Below are positions 36,601 through 44,618 of a stretch of DNA of 64,000 bases, piece after piece; position 1 is the first letter of the stretch; every line of letters starts with the position of its first letter. The position numbers and the translations under genes were made by a program. The notes beneath the pieces were generated by a model. The model was not told where the DNA came from. It searched no databases and saw only the letters and a list, made by a program, of their open reading frames with translations. The DNA lies in NCBI GenBank assembly GCA_020002185.1, contig CM034531.1, positions 87,745,046 to 87,809,045 on the forward strand. The letters run 5' to 3'. This stretch comes from Paraescarpia echinospica. Lineage: Eukaryota; Annelida; Polychaeta; Sabellida; Siboglinidae.

Positions 36601-38028
36601 GAGCAGACGAAGTGCATTATCCTAACACGGCATGCAAGTTAGGAGGACGATTAGGAGTTTGTGAATGACTACACCATTCCCTGGCCAAGTTCTCGTCTAA
36701 GATGGGCATGCCGTATCCGACTCTGTACGATGTCCCAGTGAGGGCATTGTTGATTTTCCATCCACCTGTTTATATGAACACGGATTCTCGGCGTTATTCT
36801 TCACGAAGACCAAACGTCGAGTCCGACTGTGGGTCATGGATGATATACAAATTTGTCTCTCCAAAACTGCTTCCCGAATTGAGTCCTTGATTTTTGAAAA
36901 GGCTAGCTCACCCGTCTAGTTTTTCATAATTTGTATTTTAAATTCGGCGTACATTTTTGTTTGTCTCATCAATAAGATTAAGTGTTATCGCTGAATTGAG
37001 TGTATAGTGTTGTTTTATAGAGTCTACATATTCTATGTTAAACTGATGAAGGTATCCTGACGATCGTCTGAAACACCAGGGGGTACGCGGGGAGAAAACG
37101 ATTTGGAACTAACATTACTAATGTCGAAAGTAAAACAATACAGGCATATTACTTTCGTTTGGAGGAATCGTAGATTATTCCCTTTAATCGTGGCGGCCGA
37201 GATGCAATCCATCTAACAGACAAAAAGGGTTATGTCGACTATCTTTAGATTATACAGTGATGAGACAAACAATTGTACCATGAATGCAATTGTTTAGTAA
37301 TACAGTTATGAGTACGATGGCGCGTACTGTTTCTTAGAAACGTCGTTAACTCGAATAAGGGTACGCGTGTGTTGTGTATGTATCACAATGAATAAAGTGG
37401 TTATTATGTTTATAGCATACGCATTTTCTGTGCAATGTTAAAAATCCTGGCTGTCCGTATATACATTAAAACACTAACAGCTAGATCATACGTCAAAAAT
37501 GTGGTTTTGGCAGCTAATATTATTGTTTCTATCTGGTTCAAGTGAATAAACAAACAATAAAAATGTTGTATTGATTACAATCATGATTAGAGTAATTTAA
37601 AATAAAATCTCGTACGGTTTCAATTACTTCTTCAAAATGCAATACGGCGACACCTAATTACAATTACTGAGTACGATTGCTCCACCTCTGCTGCTATTGT
37701 ATAAATATAATGTGTATATAGGTTACGCTGACATATAAATAGATAGCGATGCACATATAGGCTAACTGAAGTAGTTCTGGACTTCCGTTAGTACCAGAAT
37801 AACTTTGTAATGCGGCCCAAACATTGAATTATTAGAGTCGATAATTGTTTTGCCGAAGATGAGGAATTCTTTGCTACGAACTTGCTTTGGTAGATGCATT
37901 ATATATGCATACACATGTATCGTGTGTACTGTGTTCCAGATGTTGCCGAAGTAAGCGGCGCCGCTGTCGCACACCACGTGATGGCGCTGCTCTTCCTTGC
38001 TGTCTCTACGGCTTGGATCTTCCATTAA
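20246..38028 (+). CDS. GPI-anchored three-Ig-domain surface protein (nine exons)
   Basis: Predicted secreted and membrane-anchored immunoglobulin-superfamily protein, likely an adhesion or recognition molecule; its ligand is unknown. Coding exons: 20246-20294, 26028-26167, 27311-27431, 28139-28216, 29884-29953, 32344-32684, 33512-33693, 34734-34866 and 37940-38028. They join in one frame to 400 residues plus stop. Order: signal peptide (1-17), V-type Ig (Cys in TAVLPCVV, Trp in VTWAK, EDAGKYICEAN), C2-type Ig (IFECVASGGNPKPNIALYID, Trp absent, second Cys in KRLRCVG), a third Ig (FEIKCEFRSRP, TTWNAE) with Phe where the second Cys is expected (DYKFTVTNAEG), then SGAAVAHH plus a hydrophobic C-terminus typical of a GPI signal. 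N-glycosylation sequons: NVT, NKT, NKT. Two donors are uncertain: exon 2 (26161 or 26167) and exon 5 (a stronger gtaagt at 29950 breaks the frame). The V-C2-C2-GPI plan recalls lachesin/IgLON-like or nectin-like proteins; no orthologue is claimed. Confidence 0.85.
20900..22830 (+). mobile_element. Decayed hAT element in Ig-gene intron 1
   Basis: Both ends are made of degenerate taatcgtactcgatta/gattac words: the left from about 20940 to 21090, the right from about 22740 to 22820 ending aatcacccaacctctg. The inverted terminus cagaggttgggtgattac is typical of hAT elements of the ZBED1/4-like group. The left terminus is blurred (near 20938) and no clean 8-bp target duplication was found. A transposase remnant on the same strand lies inside. 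Confidence 0.7.
21505..22187 (+). pseudogene. hAT transposase C-terminal half, frameshifted
   Basis: The frame from 21511 reads ILASFEAATYFTQGDKVVTA and IPSVHGLRSQLAHIVAKYN, segments typical of ZBED-type hAT transposases. At about 21705 the reading shifts to GATLDLCFNLAWCK. After a middle part that is out of frame, a third frame (about 22005-22187) gives EYWHTRLVSLPILSQLSKKY, LVIPDTSAPAEKLFS and RCRLTDSKIEALVFI, the conserved hAT dimerisation domain, ending in TGA at 22185-22187. The N-terminal BED finger and catalytic part upstream are lost. Confidence 0.82.
22831..24199. other. Intron sequence, no feature recognised
   Basis: Part of the first intron of the Ig gene. AT-rich, without recognisable exon or repeat structure. 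Confidence 0.4.
24208..25602 (-). mobile_element. Non-autonomous hAT element with perfect 8-bp target duplication
   Basis: The perfect direct repeat GTGACAAC at 24200-24207 and 25603-25610 flanks an element starting CAGGGTTGGGGTCAAGTAC and ending GTACTTGACCCCAACCCTG, a 19-bp perfect inverted repeat apart from one base. Both subterminal zones (24225-24360 and 25440-25590) are arrays of caagtac words, extending the inverted symmetry. The interior contains only a minus-strand BED-finger fragment, so this is an internally deleted derivative. Confidence 0.95.
24368..25021 (-). pseudogene. BED-finger fragment of a hAT transposase
   Basis: On the minus strand the frame from about 24891 down to 24764 reads SAIWKYFIPPDGKVGNFKAK then CIHCNRDYSCSKTATSNLIK and HLKVC, a BED zinc finger (C-x2-C followed by H-x4-C here). 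A downstream segment (about 24540-24368) continues REHPVVHLNMTSINPTSTGD ... DIINALVFKNSPLK to a stop, apparently after a short intron. The catalytic domain is absent. Confidence 0.75.
26028..26167 (+). CDS. Ig gene exon 2: start of V-type Ig domain
   Basis: Acceptor tttttgcaaacag ends at 26027. The phase 1 join gives Gly then FAYDIELSDGMVYVTKGSTA, with VLPCVV carrying the first Ig cysteine and SVTWAKYM the core tryptophan. The donor is gtactg at 26168 or gtagag at 26162; both preserve phase 0 and differ by the dipeptide Val-Glu. Confidence 0.85.
26672..26750 (+). repeat. (TA)n tract in an intron
   Basis: TA-rich sequence with scattered tata/atat interruptions between exons 2 and 3 of the Ig gene. 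Confidence 0.85.
27208..27304. repeat. TA-rich hairpin directly before an exon
   Basis: The left arm ttgtaagatatatattgata (about 27230-27249) is matched in inverted form by tatcaatatatctcttacaa at about 27282-27301, around a (TA)n core. The hairpin ends less than ten bases before the acceptor ccctag of Ig exon 3 and replaces the usual polypyrimidine tract. Confidence 0.8.
27311..27431 (+). CDS. Ig gene exon 3: middle of V-type Ig domain
   Basis: Acceptor ccctag ends at 27310 and donor gtaagt starts at 27432. The reading DDKTGRHVSSASNVNTPFEE then TDRYTVLYKAGQLVYTLQIT supplies the C'' to E strands of a V-set fold (LVYTLQI is the usual xLxI strand). It enters in phase 0 and leaves in phase 1. 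Confidence 0.85.
27540..27692 (+). repeat. (CA)n microsatellite with a duplicated leader
   Basis: The phrase acatacaatcacgcacatca plus cacacatacgc occurs twice (about 27546 and 27590) before a pure (CA)n run to about 27685. Confidence 0.95.
28139..28216 (+). CDS. Ig gene exon 4: end of V-type Ig domain
   Basis: Acceptor cttgcgacag ends at 28138, donor gttagt begins at 28217. The reading is AKLEDAGKYICEANEKKK then TTFLYVV: the D-x-G-x-Y-x-C signature of the F strand with the second Ig cysteine. It is too short to stand out as an open frame alone but fits phase on both sides. Confidence 0.88.
   Translation, partial: TLNWRTPGNTYVKPTKKRRQHSYML
28625..28850 (+). repeat. Short copy of the 17.6-kb dispersed repeat
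   Basis: It contains gcggccgatgc, gccgcgtcgccataacttcagc, aaggtctagagg and ccaggcctcc, in the same order as in 17640-18385 but without about 500 bp of its interior. It lies in the intron after Ig exon 4. Confidence 0.65.
29884..29953 (+). CDS. Ig gene exon 5: hinge into second Ig domain
   Basis: Acceptor cgtcgcag ends at 29883. The phase 1 join gives DPVKSVTIAGAKDTSENVTF then NP, typical of the A strand opening a C2-type domain, with sequon NVT. Two donors exist. gtaagt at 29950 matches consensus but would leave phase 1, while exon 6 needs phase 2; gtacca at 29954 restores the frame (NPSNEVYV). An extra unseen exon is the alternative. Confidence 0.7.
30737..31636 (+). pseudogene. hAT transposase remnant
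   Basis: Pieces of the same transposase as at 6.2-7.9 kb. SLRYSLASQVVPPECRTCID, then NSLGEYVAKEKLLNCEIAEL and FRRVCKE occupy 30737-31021. A C-terminal dimerisation segment (about 31430-31636) includes STCLCEHGISALFFTKTKRR and ends LSKLLPELSP. The part between is replaced by a 38-bp tandem repeat. Confidence 0.8.
31144..31390 (+). repeat. 38-bp tandem repeat, about six copies
   Basis: The unit gacggcgtgcaagtagacga + ggtgcagtatcctatgta is repeated with a 38-bp step from 31144. Differences are one base per copy (cctatg/tctatg/cttatg, gcagta/gtagta). It arose inside the transposase remnant, and the homologous site in the 35.5-kb copy (about 36605-36645) has a single divergent unit. Confidence 0.93.
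32344..32684 (+). CDS. Ig gene exon 6: C2-type Ig domain
   Basis: Acceptor aatacgtaaatag ends at 32343 and donor gtaggt starts at 32685, phase 2 in and phase 1 out. The reading VYVSALIALLEYRTDRDGIF, ECVASGGNPKPNIALYIDGE then FKLQPKYDGKRLRCVGTVGH and ASVEVRVIG gives nearly the whole second domain in one exon. Both cysteines are present; the usual tryptophan is replaced by Leu/Tyr (IALYID), as in some nectin/CD80-like C2 domains. One NKT sequon is present. Confidence 0.9.
33512..33693 (+). CDS. Ig gene exon 7: first half of third Ig domain
   Basis: Acceptor aaaatag ends at 33511, donor gtatgt starts at 33694, phase 1 in and phase 0 out. The reading GKPTLLPCNKTVWAPLATEN then FEIKCEFRSRPMYDSTTWNA gives the first core cysteine and the tryptophan. 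An additional Cys (LLPCNKT) lies at the domain start. Confidence 0.88.
34734..34866 (+). CDS. Ig gene exon 8: second half of third Ig domain
   Basis: Acceptor tgttacttccag ends at 34733; donor gtattt starts at 34867. The reading KHYEATLRIEVVTKESFQDY then KFTVTNAEGSDTVTIKL is the E-F-G strand block of an I/C2-type Ig fold. The position of the second disulphide cysteine (Y-x-C) holds Phe. Exit is in phase 1. Confidence 0.88.
35045..35146 (+). mobile_element. 3' tail of the CR1-like LINE
   Basis: About 100 bp match the tail at 15123-15225, sharing gataagccaaa, cttcctta..cacctg and catct..agttaatt.tctgg. This 3' end fragment lies in the intron after Ig exon 8. Confidence 0.85.
35396..35541 (+). 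repeat. Left copy of a ~145-bp direct repeat around a hAT element
   Basis: Shares aatgtcgaaa, aatacaggcatat, ggaggaatcgtag, ggcggccgagatgcaatcca and atctttagattat.cagtgatg with 37111-37262. The hAT copy lies exactly between the two. Confidence 0.9.
35546..37109 (+). mobile_element. hAT copy lacking its left end
   Basis: This is about 90 per cent similar to the element at 30036-31860 by eye, starting inside it (gacatcttgtgtgct) and ending near gggggtacgcggggagaaaacg. It holds the same transposase pieces (MVNPNPPLSILDSAFANIFM at 36237, C-terminus ending LLPELSP at about 36890). The left inverted repeat and the expected 8-bp target duplication are missing, and it is instead flanked by ~145-bp direct repeats. 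Confidence 0.85.
37111..37262 (+). repeat. Right copy of the ~145-bp direct repeat
   Basis: This copy is slightly longer than the left one. It keeps acaaaaagggttatgtcgac, which is lost or altered at 35519. Confidence 0.9.
37940..38028 (+). CDS. Ig gene exon 9: GPI-attachment tail and stop
   Basis: Acceptor gtgttccag ends at 37939. The phase 1 join gives DVAEVSGAAVAHHVMALLFL then AVSTAWIFH and TAA at 38026. Small residues (SGAA) suitable as an attachment site, a short spacer and a hydrophobic C-terminus with no cytoplasmic tail are the pattern of a GPI signal. An AATAAA at 38761-38766 is a candidate polyadenylation signal. Confidence 0.82.
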
Positions 38029-40480
38029 CAACACTTGCGGTTGTCGAGTGTGTAGTAGCAATGCTTGTGGTAGGCTCTTATATAAAGTTGTTCGCTTCTA
38101 CTCGCCTCTGTGTGGAATACAAAGAGTACACATAAATGATCTTCACCAGTCGATGGCGCGTGCACCTGCAATTTTTATATTACCAAAACGAATCAATGAT
38201 ATCGTGCTTTAAATGTGTTGTTTGTTGTACGGTAAAGAGACATCCTATGTAGCTATCGAACTGTGGGGACATAGTGAGATAACTAAGAACATTGTTTTAT
38301 TATAGAAATAGTTCGTCTGTGCTGTCATATTGTATTGACTGGGTTTAAATTACGTGTGGCTTAGAAGACCTAACACATGACATTCATCTAAATAATGGAG
38401 CCGCCAAAATATAGCACACGCCGTTGTCATGTCAGGTATAATGTTTTATTGTTTTATTATTATGCAAAATGACAAACATGTCTTGTAGACATGCCGTTTC
38501 TATACAGATTACCCTTGGAGATAACCCATTTGAAGAATCTTGCATATTTACGGTAGCACCAGTAAGCAAACGTTTTTGAAGTAAAGATATATTTATGCAG
38601 ATGACCAACCAAACCTAGCGGATTTTCTTTGAAGTACGTATCTTTTGTAGTCTGGTAGATGGCGCCAGTCGAACGGGATCTCAAATTTATAGACAGTTTA
38701 ATCAACAGTCCGGTTGATACGGACATATAACGTGTTAAAATCGAATACATTTCGACTATAAATAAACGGCATGGCTGGTGTTGCGCTGCTAATCTAGATA
38801 CGGTAAATGTGTTATAGATAATGCGTAATATTAACAAATTATGTGTTTTACTATGTAATTTAGTTGTATGTAGTTGGCAGCAAATTATTTACAGAAGACG
38901 TGCTGAACATGCAATTTAACTATATACGTTGGTCATCTGCATTTGTTTAGCATCAGTTGACACCAAGTGCAGGTCATGATCACAGACACTTGTTAAGAAA
39001 TAAATAGTGTGTCACTTTGTCAACATTAGTGCACTAGTGACACGTGTATTAGGATAGGAGTAGTTCGCATCGTATATCGTACTATAGGAGTTATCAATAT
39101 ACTTATCATACACGAACTAAACCGTTGAATCGTGGGTTATATATATATTAAAGAGGCTGATCAGTGCAGAATATACAAAAGGTATTGATGTAAAAAAGAC
39201 CAAAGCTATATATATATATATATATATATATAAACATATACTTGTTATTAGATTCCATATTGGAAATACATTTATGTAGCACAGTCCATGTTGCGACTTG
39301 TTTAATATATTTTCAATATATATATTGAACTACCAATTTCAGATAATGCTTAACGTACCTGATGTCGTTAATTCGGAGGATACTACGTACATCACGAGTG
39401 AAGTTAATATGTACATGTTTTCGCAGTTGTACGTCACCAATGCTGATTTTATATGAATATATTTATCCTTGTTGATGTTTGAGTAGGTTGTGTAGCTTCG
39501 TGGTAAAGACAACTTACATTGAATTATACCAACAATTTGAAACGCTGAAATCTGCGGTAATAATTATACATATATATTAACGTAAAACTATATTTTTACA
39601 CTCACGTGTAGATGTAGTGTTCGTGCACTAGATTGTATATTGCACGATTTGTTTTAATAAAACAGTGACGATTTGTCGTTGGACATCTATGTGTACGGTG
39701 TAGTTTCGGGTATGTGATATTTATACCAGTGTGTTGATGGGTTAGTGTAACGAACTGCCCACACATGTCGTGTCATTTCCACATGTTACGCAAATTATCG
39801 AAAAACCAGTGTAAGGCATTTTAACAAACTATACTATTAGTATCATCAATATTACTATTTTAATAGGTTTGACACCGATTGTTGTTGTTGATTACTGGCG
39901 ACTGGAGCGGTAATGCAATAATGTTCAGAAGATGATATCATACAACATAATAAATATGATGTAATCATAGCTAGTAGGTAAACACATGTAATTACGTATA
40001 CGTTTCTATCAAGAATATAAACAGGCTACACATTTTGTTTTCAGACGTGATTCAGTGGGTAGCTGTAGAATAGTGTTTAGAACTTAGGACTTTCAGTAGA
40101 AAAATTTAAACTTCGAATCCAATTGCAACTATATCAACTAGTAGAAGGGTTCATAATCCCTTGCTACCGACGTCACTCAGCTGTATAAAAGAAAAGTATA
40201 TGGTTATAAACATTGGATAATATGTGTTCACAAATATTGTACTCGCAGTAGTTGCAGCATGACTGAACTGCTTCCCTGGTTGATAAGTCACGACTGAATA
40301 GGTCTGCCAGGAGGTGAAGTGTCAACGGCTTTTAACACTACCATGGCCTGGAACCCACGCTATATAGGAACGTGTCTTTACATTACACAAACAGTGACTG
40401 TCATACACCTTGTTATCTGAGATGAATCACGCACGCGGCATGCACATACATATGCATTGGAATAAAACATATATACATAC
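38029..40480. other. 3' UTR and intergenic, no gene recognised
   Basis: It starts as the likely 3' UTR of the Ig gene. The rest is AT-rich with (TA)n at about 39209-39231. The minus-strand open frame at 38460-38837 has no domain or codon bias. Confidence 0.45.
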
Positions 40481-40534
40481 GAACGTCGACGCAAACACAC
40501 ACTCAAACAAACTCTATCAATACACACCCATGCA

Positions 40535-40638
<104 letters not shown>

Positions 40639-41164
40639 AATACACAACCACAGTGGCCACACACACACAAAAATGCACACACAACAAACACACACACGCA
40701 CATAAACACAGTGGTCACAAGAAGTACACTCATACGTGCGAAAAAAGAACAACTTCATGCACAGGAATTATTATAAAGATAGCAACATTGACGTATGTGA
40801 TGTACTTCTCACATGCAGAGTGTAATGATAAACAACATTACATGTTATACCACAATACCACGCCGTTATTTTTCATGGCAGAAAGTAGATACAGACCATG
40901 TAAAAATAATTACTTGACCTTATCGGACATCGGAGGTTTAAATTACACGAACTTCCATTAATTTGAACCGCCTGCTCGTTGTTCTTATGGTAACATTTCA
41001 TGATTAAATAATCTAAAATATTTGTCTGCACGAACACATTGCGCATGCGTTACAGCACTGAAAGCATTCCATGATGCCCAAACGAGAGTTCGCTTGTTTC
41101 ACCGAAACCCGATGTTGTATCACACCCGATCAGTGGATGGAAGATAGGCAGTGTCTTGCGCTTG

Positions 41165-41560
41165 TTAATACCAAGCTCTTGTGCAATAGCAGGTTCGTCG
41201 AGGTATTGGAATAATTTCCCCGTCTGCGAGCGATGCTATATCCCGAGTGACGTTCTTCCAACCATGTAGAGGTACGATATTGTACTGTACGACCGGGGCA
41301 GTTCTGAGGTCCACGTGAAACGGGCCAGACAGATCCATTTCATAGAGAAAGGATAGGAGATCGAAAATATTCCACCAACACAGGATGCCCTCATGCAACA
41401 CCTGCTGTGGGTGGCCTACTAGGCTTGCCATGTCTTTGGCCAGGCTCTGCTAAAAGCACCACACACGCCCCGTCCAGTAGACTTCGGCTGGACTCGAAAG
41501 GAGAACGTGTCTTCATGGGAGGTGTAATTGGTCACCAACTGTGACTGCACGAAGGCTGCA
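41165..41560 (-). pseudogene. Unidentified protein fragment, frameshifted
   Basis: The minus-strand frame 41431-41165 reads VGHPQQVLHEGILCWWNIFD, LLSFLYEMDLSGPFHVDLRT and YNIVPLHGWKNV, a compact and protein-like sequence. Upstream, in another frame (about 41560-41440), AAFVQSQLVTNYTSHEDTFS and FRVQPKST look continuous with it, with a frameshift near 41440. GC content is above the surroundings. I do not recognise the family. Confidence 0.4.
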
Positions 41561-41899
41561 AAGGACAGTGTCGGTGTTTCAAAGCCAACCTTGTGTGGAA
41601 TGTTTTGAAATCGTTGCTGTAGATTTATAAGGTATAGGCATCATAATATTACGTTTGAACTGACATTGCCCGGCTCGAGAATATCTAAGTAACTCCCTTA
41701 ATGTCGTCGCATCCCAAAACATGTTTTGACACAACTTCAAGGTGCAATGTTATGTAAATATTACGACAAGGGAATAAACGGCCTTGTCTGCCGCCACGTT
41801 TCAAAACGGCAGGTATATTTAAAGTCAATGATGGTCGAAAAGTGATGTATTTGCAACCATCGCATCTAAAAACATACATCACCTTTGTGGCTCCATGTT

Positions 41900-42320
41900 G
41901 TGTGGTTCTTCAGATATACGTTCTTAATATGCTTTGAAGGGTGCCATCTTTAAAAATGGCGGATATAGCCATGTCGACGATGGAAATTCATTATACTTTT
42001 TGAAATCGCTATCATCCAGGCTACTCAAAAACGTAAACTATAAGGCTCTGCGTAACACAGTTATTAAGATATTGTTGCATTTATAGTGATGACCGCCATT
42101 TAAAAAATGGCGGATGTGATTGTTGGGAAAGTCCAAAAATAAATATCGATGTCCACTAAAACATCCATCAAGATACAACTAGTATTGCTCTATGGATAAA
42201 GGAAAACTGAATTTGGTGGTCATTAAGAAAATGGCCGCCATTTCTGAGCGCAGCAAAATCTGGAATGCCTCCGATATCTAAGATGGTTCCCTTGGTGTAT
42301 AGAACAGATGAGCAAATTGT
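41900..42320. repeat. Cluster of inverted AAAATGGCGG words
   Basis: gccatctttaaaaatggcgg at 41942-41961, accgccatttaaaaaatggc at about 42090 and aaaatggccgccattt at 42229-42244 are short palindromes built on the same word. They could be termini of small nested elements. No coding content. Confidence 0.55.
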
Positions 42321-43162
42321 CTTGCTTTTATCAGAAAGTGCACAGTTCTGTTATTTTTCAGCACATATCCGCTGGACTACATACTATAGTTGGACGTACT
42401 ATAGTTAATTTGAAGCAATTTGTTATATGCACCATAGAAATAATCTAAACTGTAATCGTGCACAAATATTTCGCAATACTATGCGACAGGAAAGATTTAT
42501 CCGGAAACTTATATATGGACAAATCGAATTTAGTGAAATAACAACTCACATATAACTAATGTTGTACTTTTGCATTGTGTACGGTAATGATCCAGTTATA
42601 CAACACTCACTATAACCATCTTGTTGCACATCAAATGGACGTACATGCAAACACGCATGCTACATACTCACGTAGGCACACCCGCATGCCACATGCGACC
42701 GCACGAATGTCACGATGAATGGATGTACACAATAGTAATAATAAATAATATTACAATTTATTTACACACCATCAAATTCCGGACGTAATATGATAGTACG
42801 TGATATCCGTGGAACAAACTGTGTGTATTTATACCATCATGTACGTATCTATCTCTCAAAAGTAACATACTTCGAGGATTTCCTTAATCTAATATTACCA
42901 CGCCGTGGTGGATGACACAAACAAACTAGACATCCGGAGAAACACGTCACACAATGTCTACCGCATTGGTCGCCACCAGCCAATGAGCTATTGTGCGTAT
43001 TCATGACAACTATTCAACGAAGACTCCTTCCGTATAAGGTGCTGTGCTATAGCAGCATTCCCAAGGGTGTAGTTATCTAATTTATCGAACAAATTAGTCT
43101 GAGAACGTTTCATAAATGGTATCCCGCTATCTTTGTGTTTACGTCCAGGTAATCCACAAGAT
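42321..43162. other. Intergenic, no feature recognised
   Basis: AT-rich, without recognisable genes. A minus-strand open frame at 42988-43191 runs into the palindrome that follows and has no recognised domain. Confidence 0.4.
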
Positions 43163-43945
<783 letters not shown>

Positions 43946-44618
43946 TTTTTAGTATTACAGTGTAAGCGTTTTTGGTGAAACGTGTACGGAAATGAGAAAA
44001 TGGCTGTCACAAATGGCAGAAGAGTCGAGATTGCACTACAGTGGTCTTTTTGAATTGTTTTGTTTAGATGGTATATTACCTAAGAACGATGAAGTACCGC
44101 TCGCTTATAAGGACATGTTTGTGCAAAAACAACAACAACTTAAAACCAATATATTTAACAGCCAAATTTATCTCACACATAACTTACATTTATTAGGAAA
44201 TTGTGAAAGATTATTTTTTGAAGTATGAGTCATATCAATGGTGCAATCTTATGTTATTATTTCAAGACAGCCGGGAACGTAATCACCGTGGCGTGCGAAC
44301 TTTCGTGAACGGTTTGTCGTGTGATGTTGTATTATTCTATTGTGTATATTATATTAATGTGGGGAATTGGGATGCGGTAGTCTTTGTGGGAAACACCGAG
44401 CTGCGCTGCAGTTACCGAGCGAAAACCATTTATACACACAAATGATATCCACAGCTGTGTTTATATTACATTTGCTTTTAGTGGAGCAAAGTTGTGCAAT
44501 ATAAATTATTGTCCATGGCATACACGAGGTAGAATAGTCGTATGATGATCAATGTATGCTGTTAATGGGTACGCAGTCATGGGTATGGATAATATATGTA
44601 TATATATATATATATATT
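43946..44618. other. Intergenic, no gene recognised
   Basis: Short open frames at 43992-44445 lack recognisable motifs. (TA)n tract at about 44592-44617 next to the transposon end. Confidence 0.4.
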
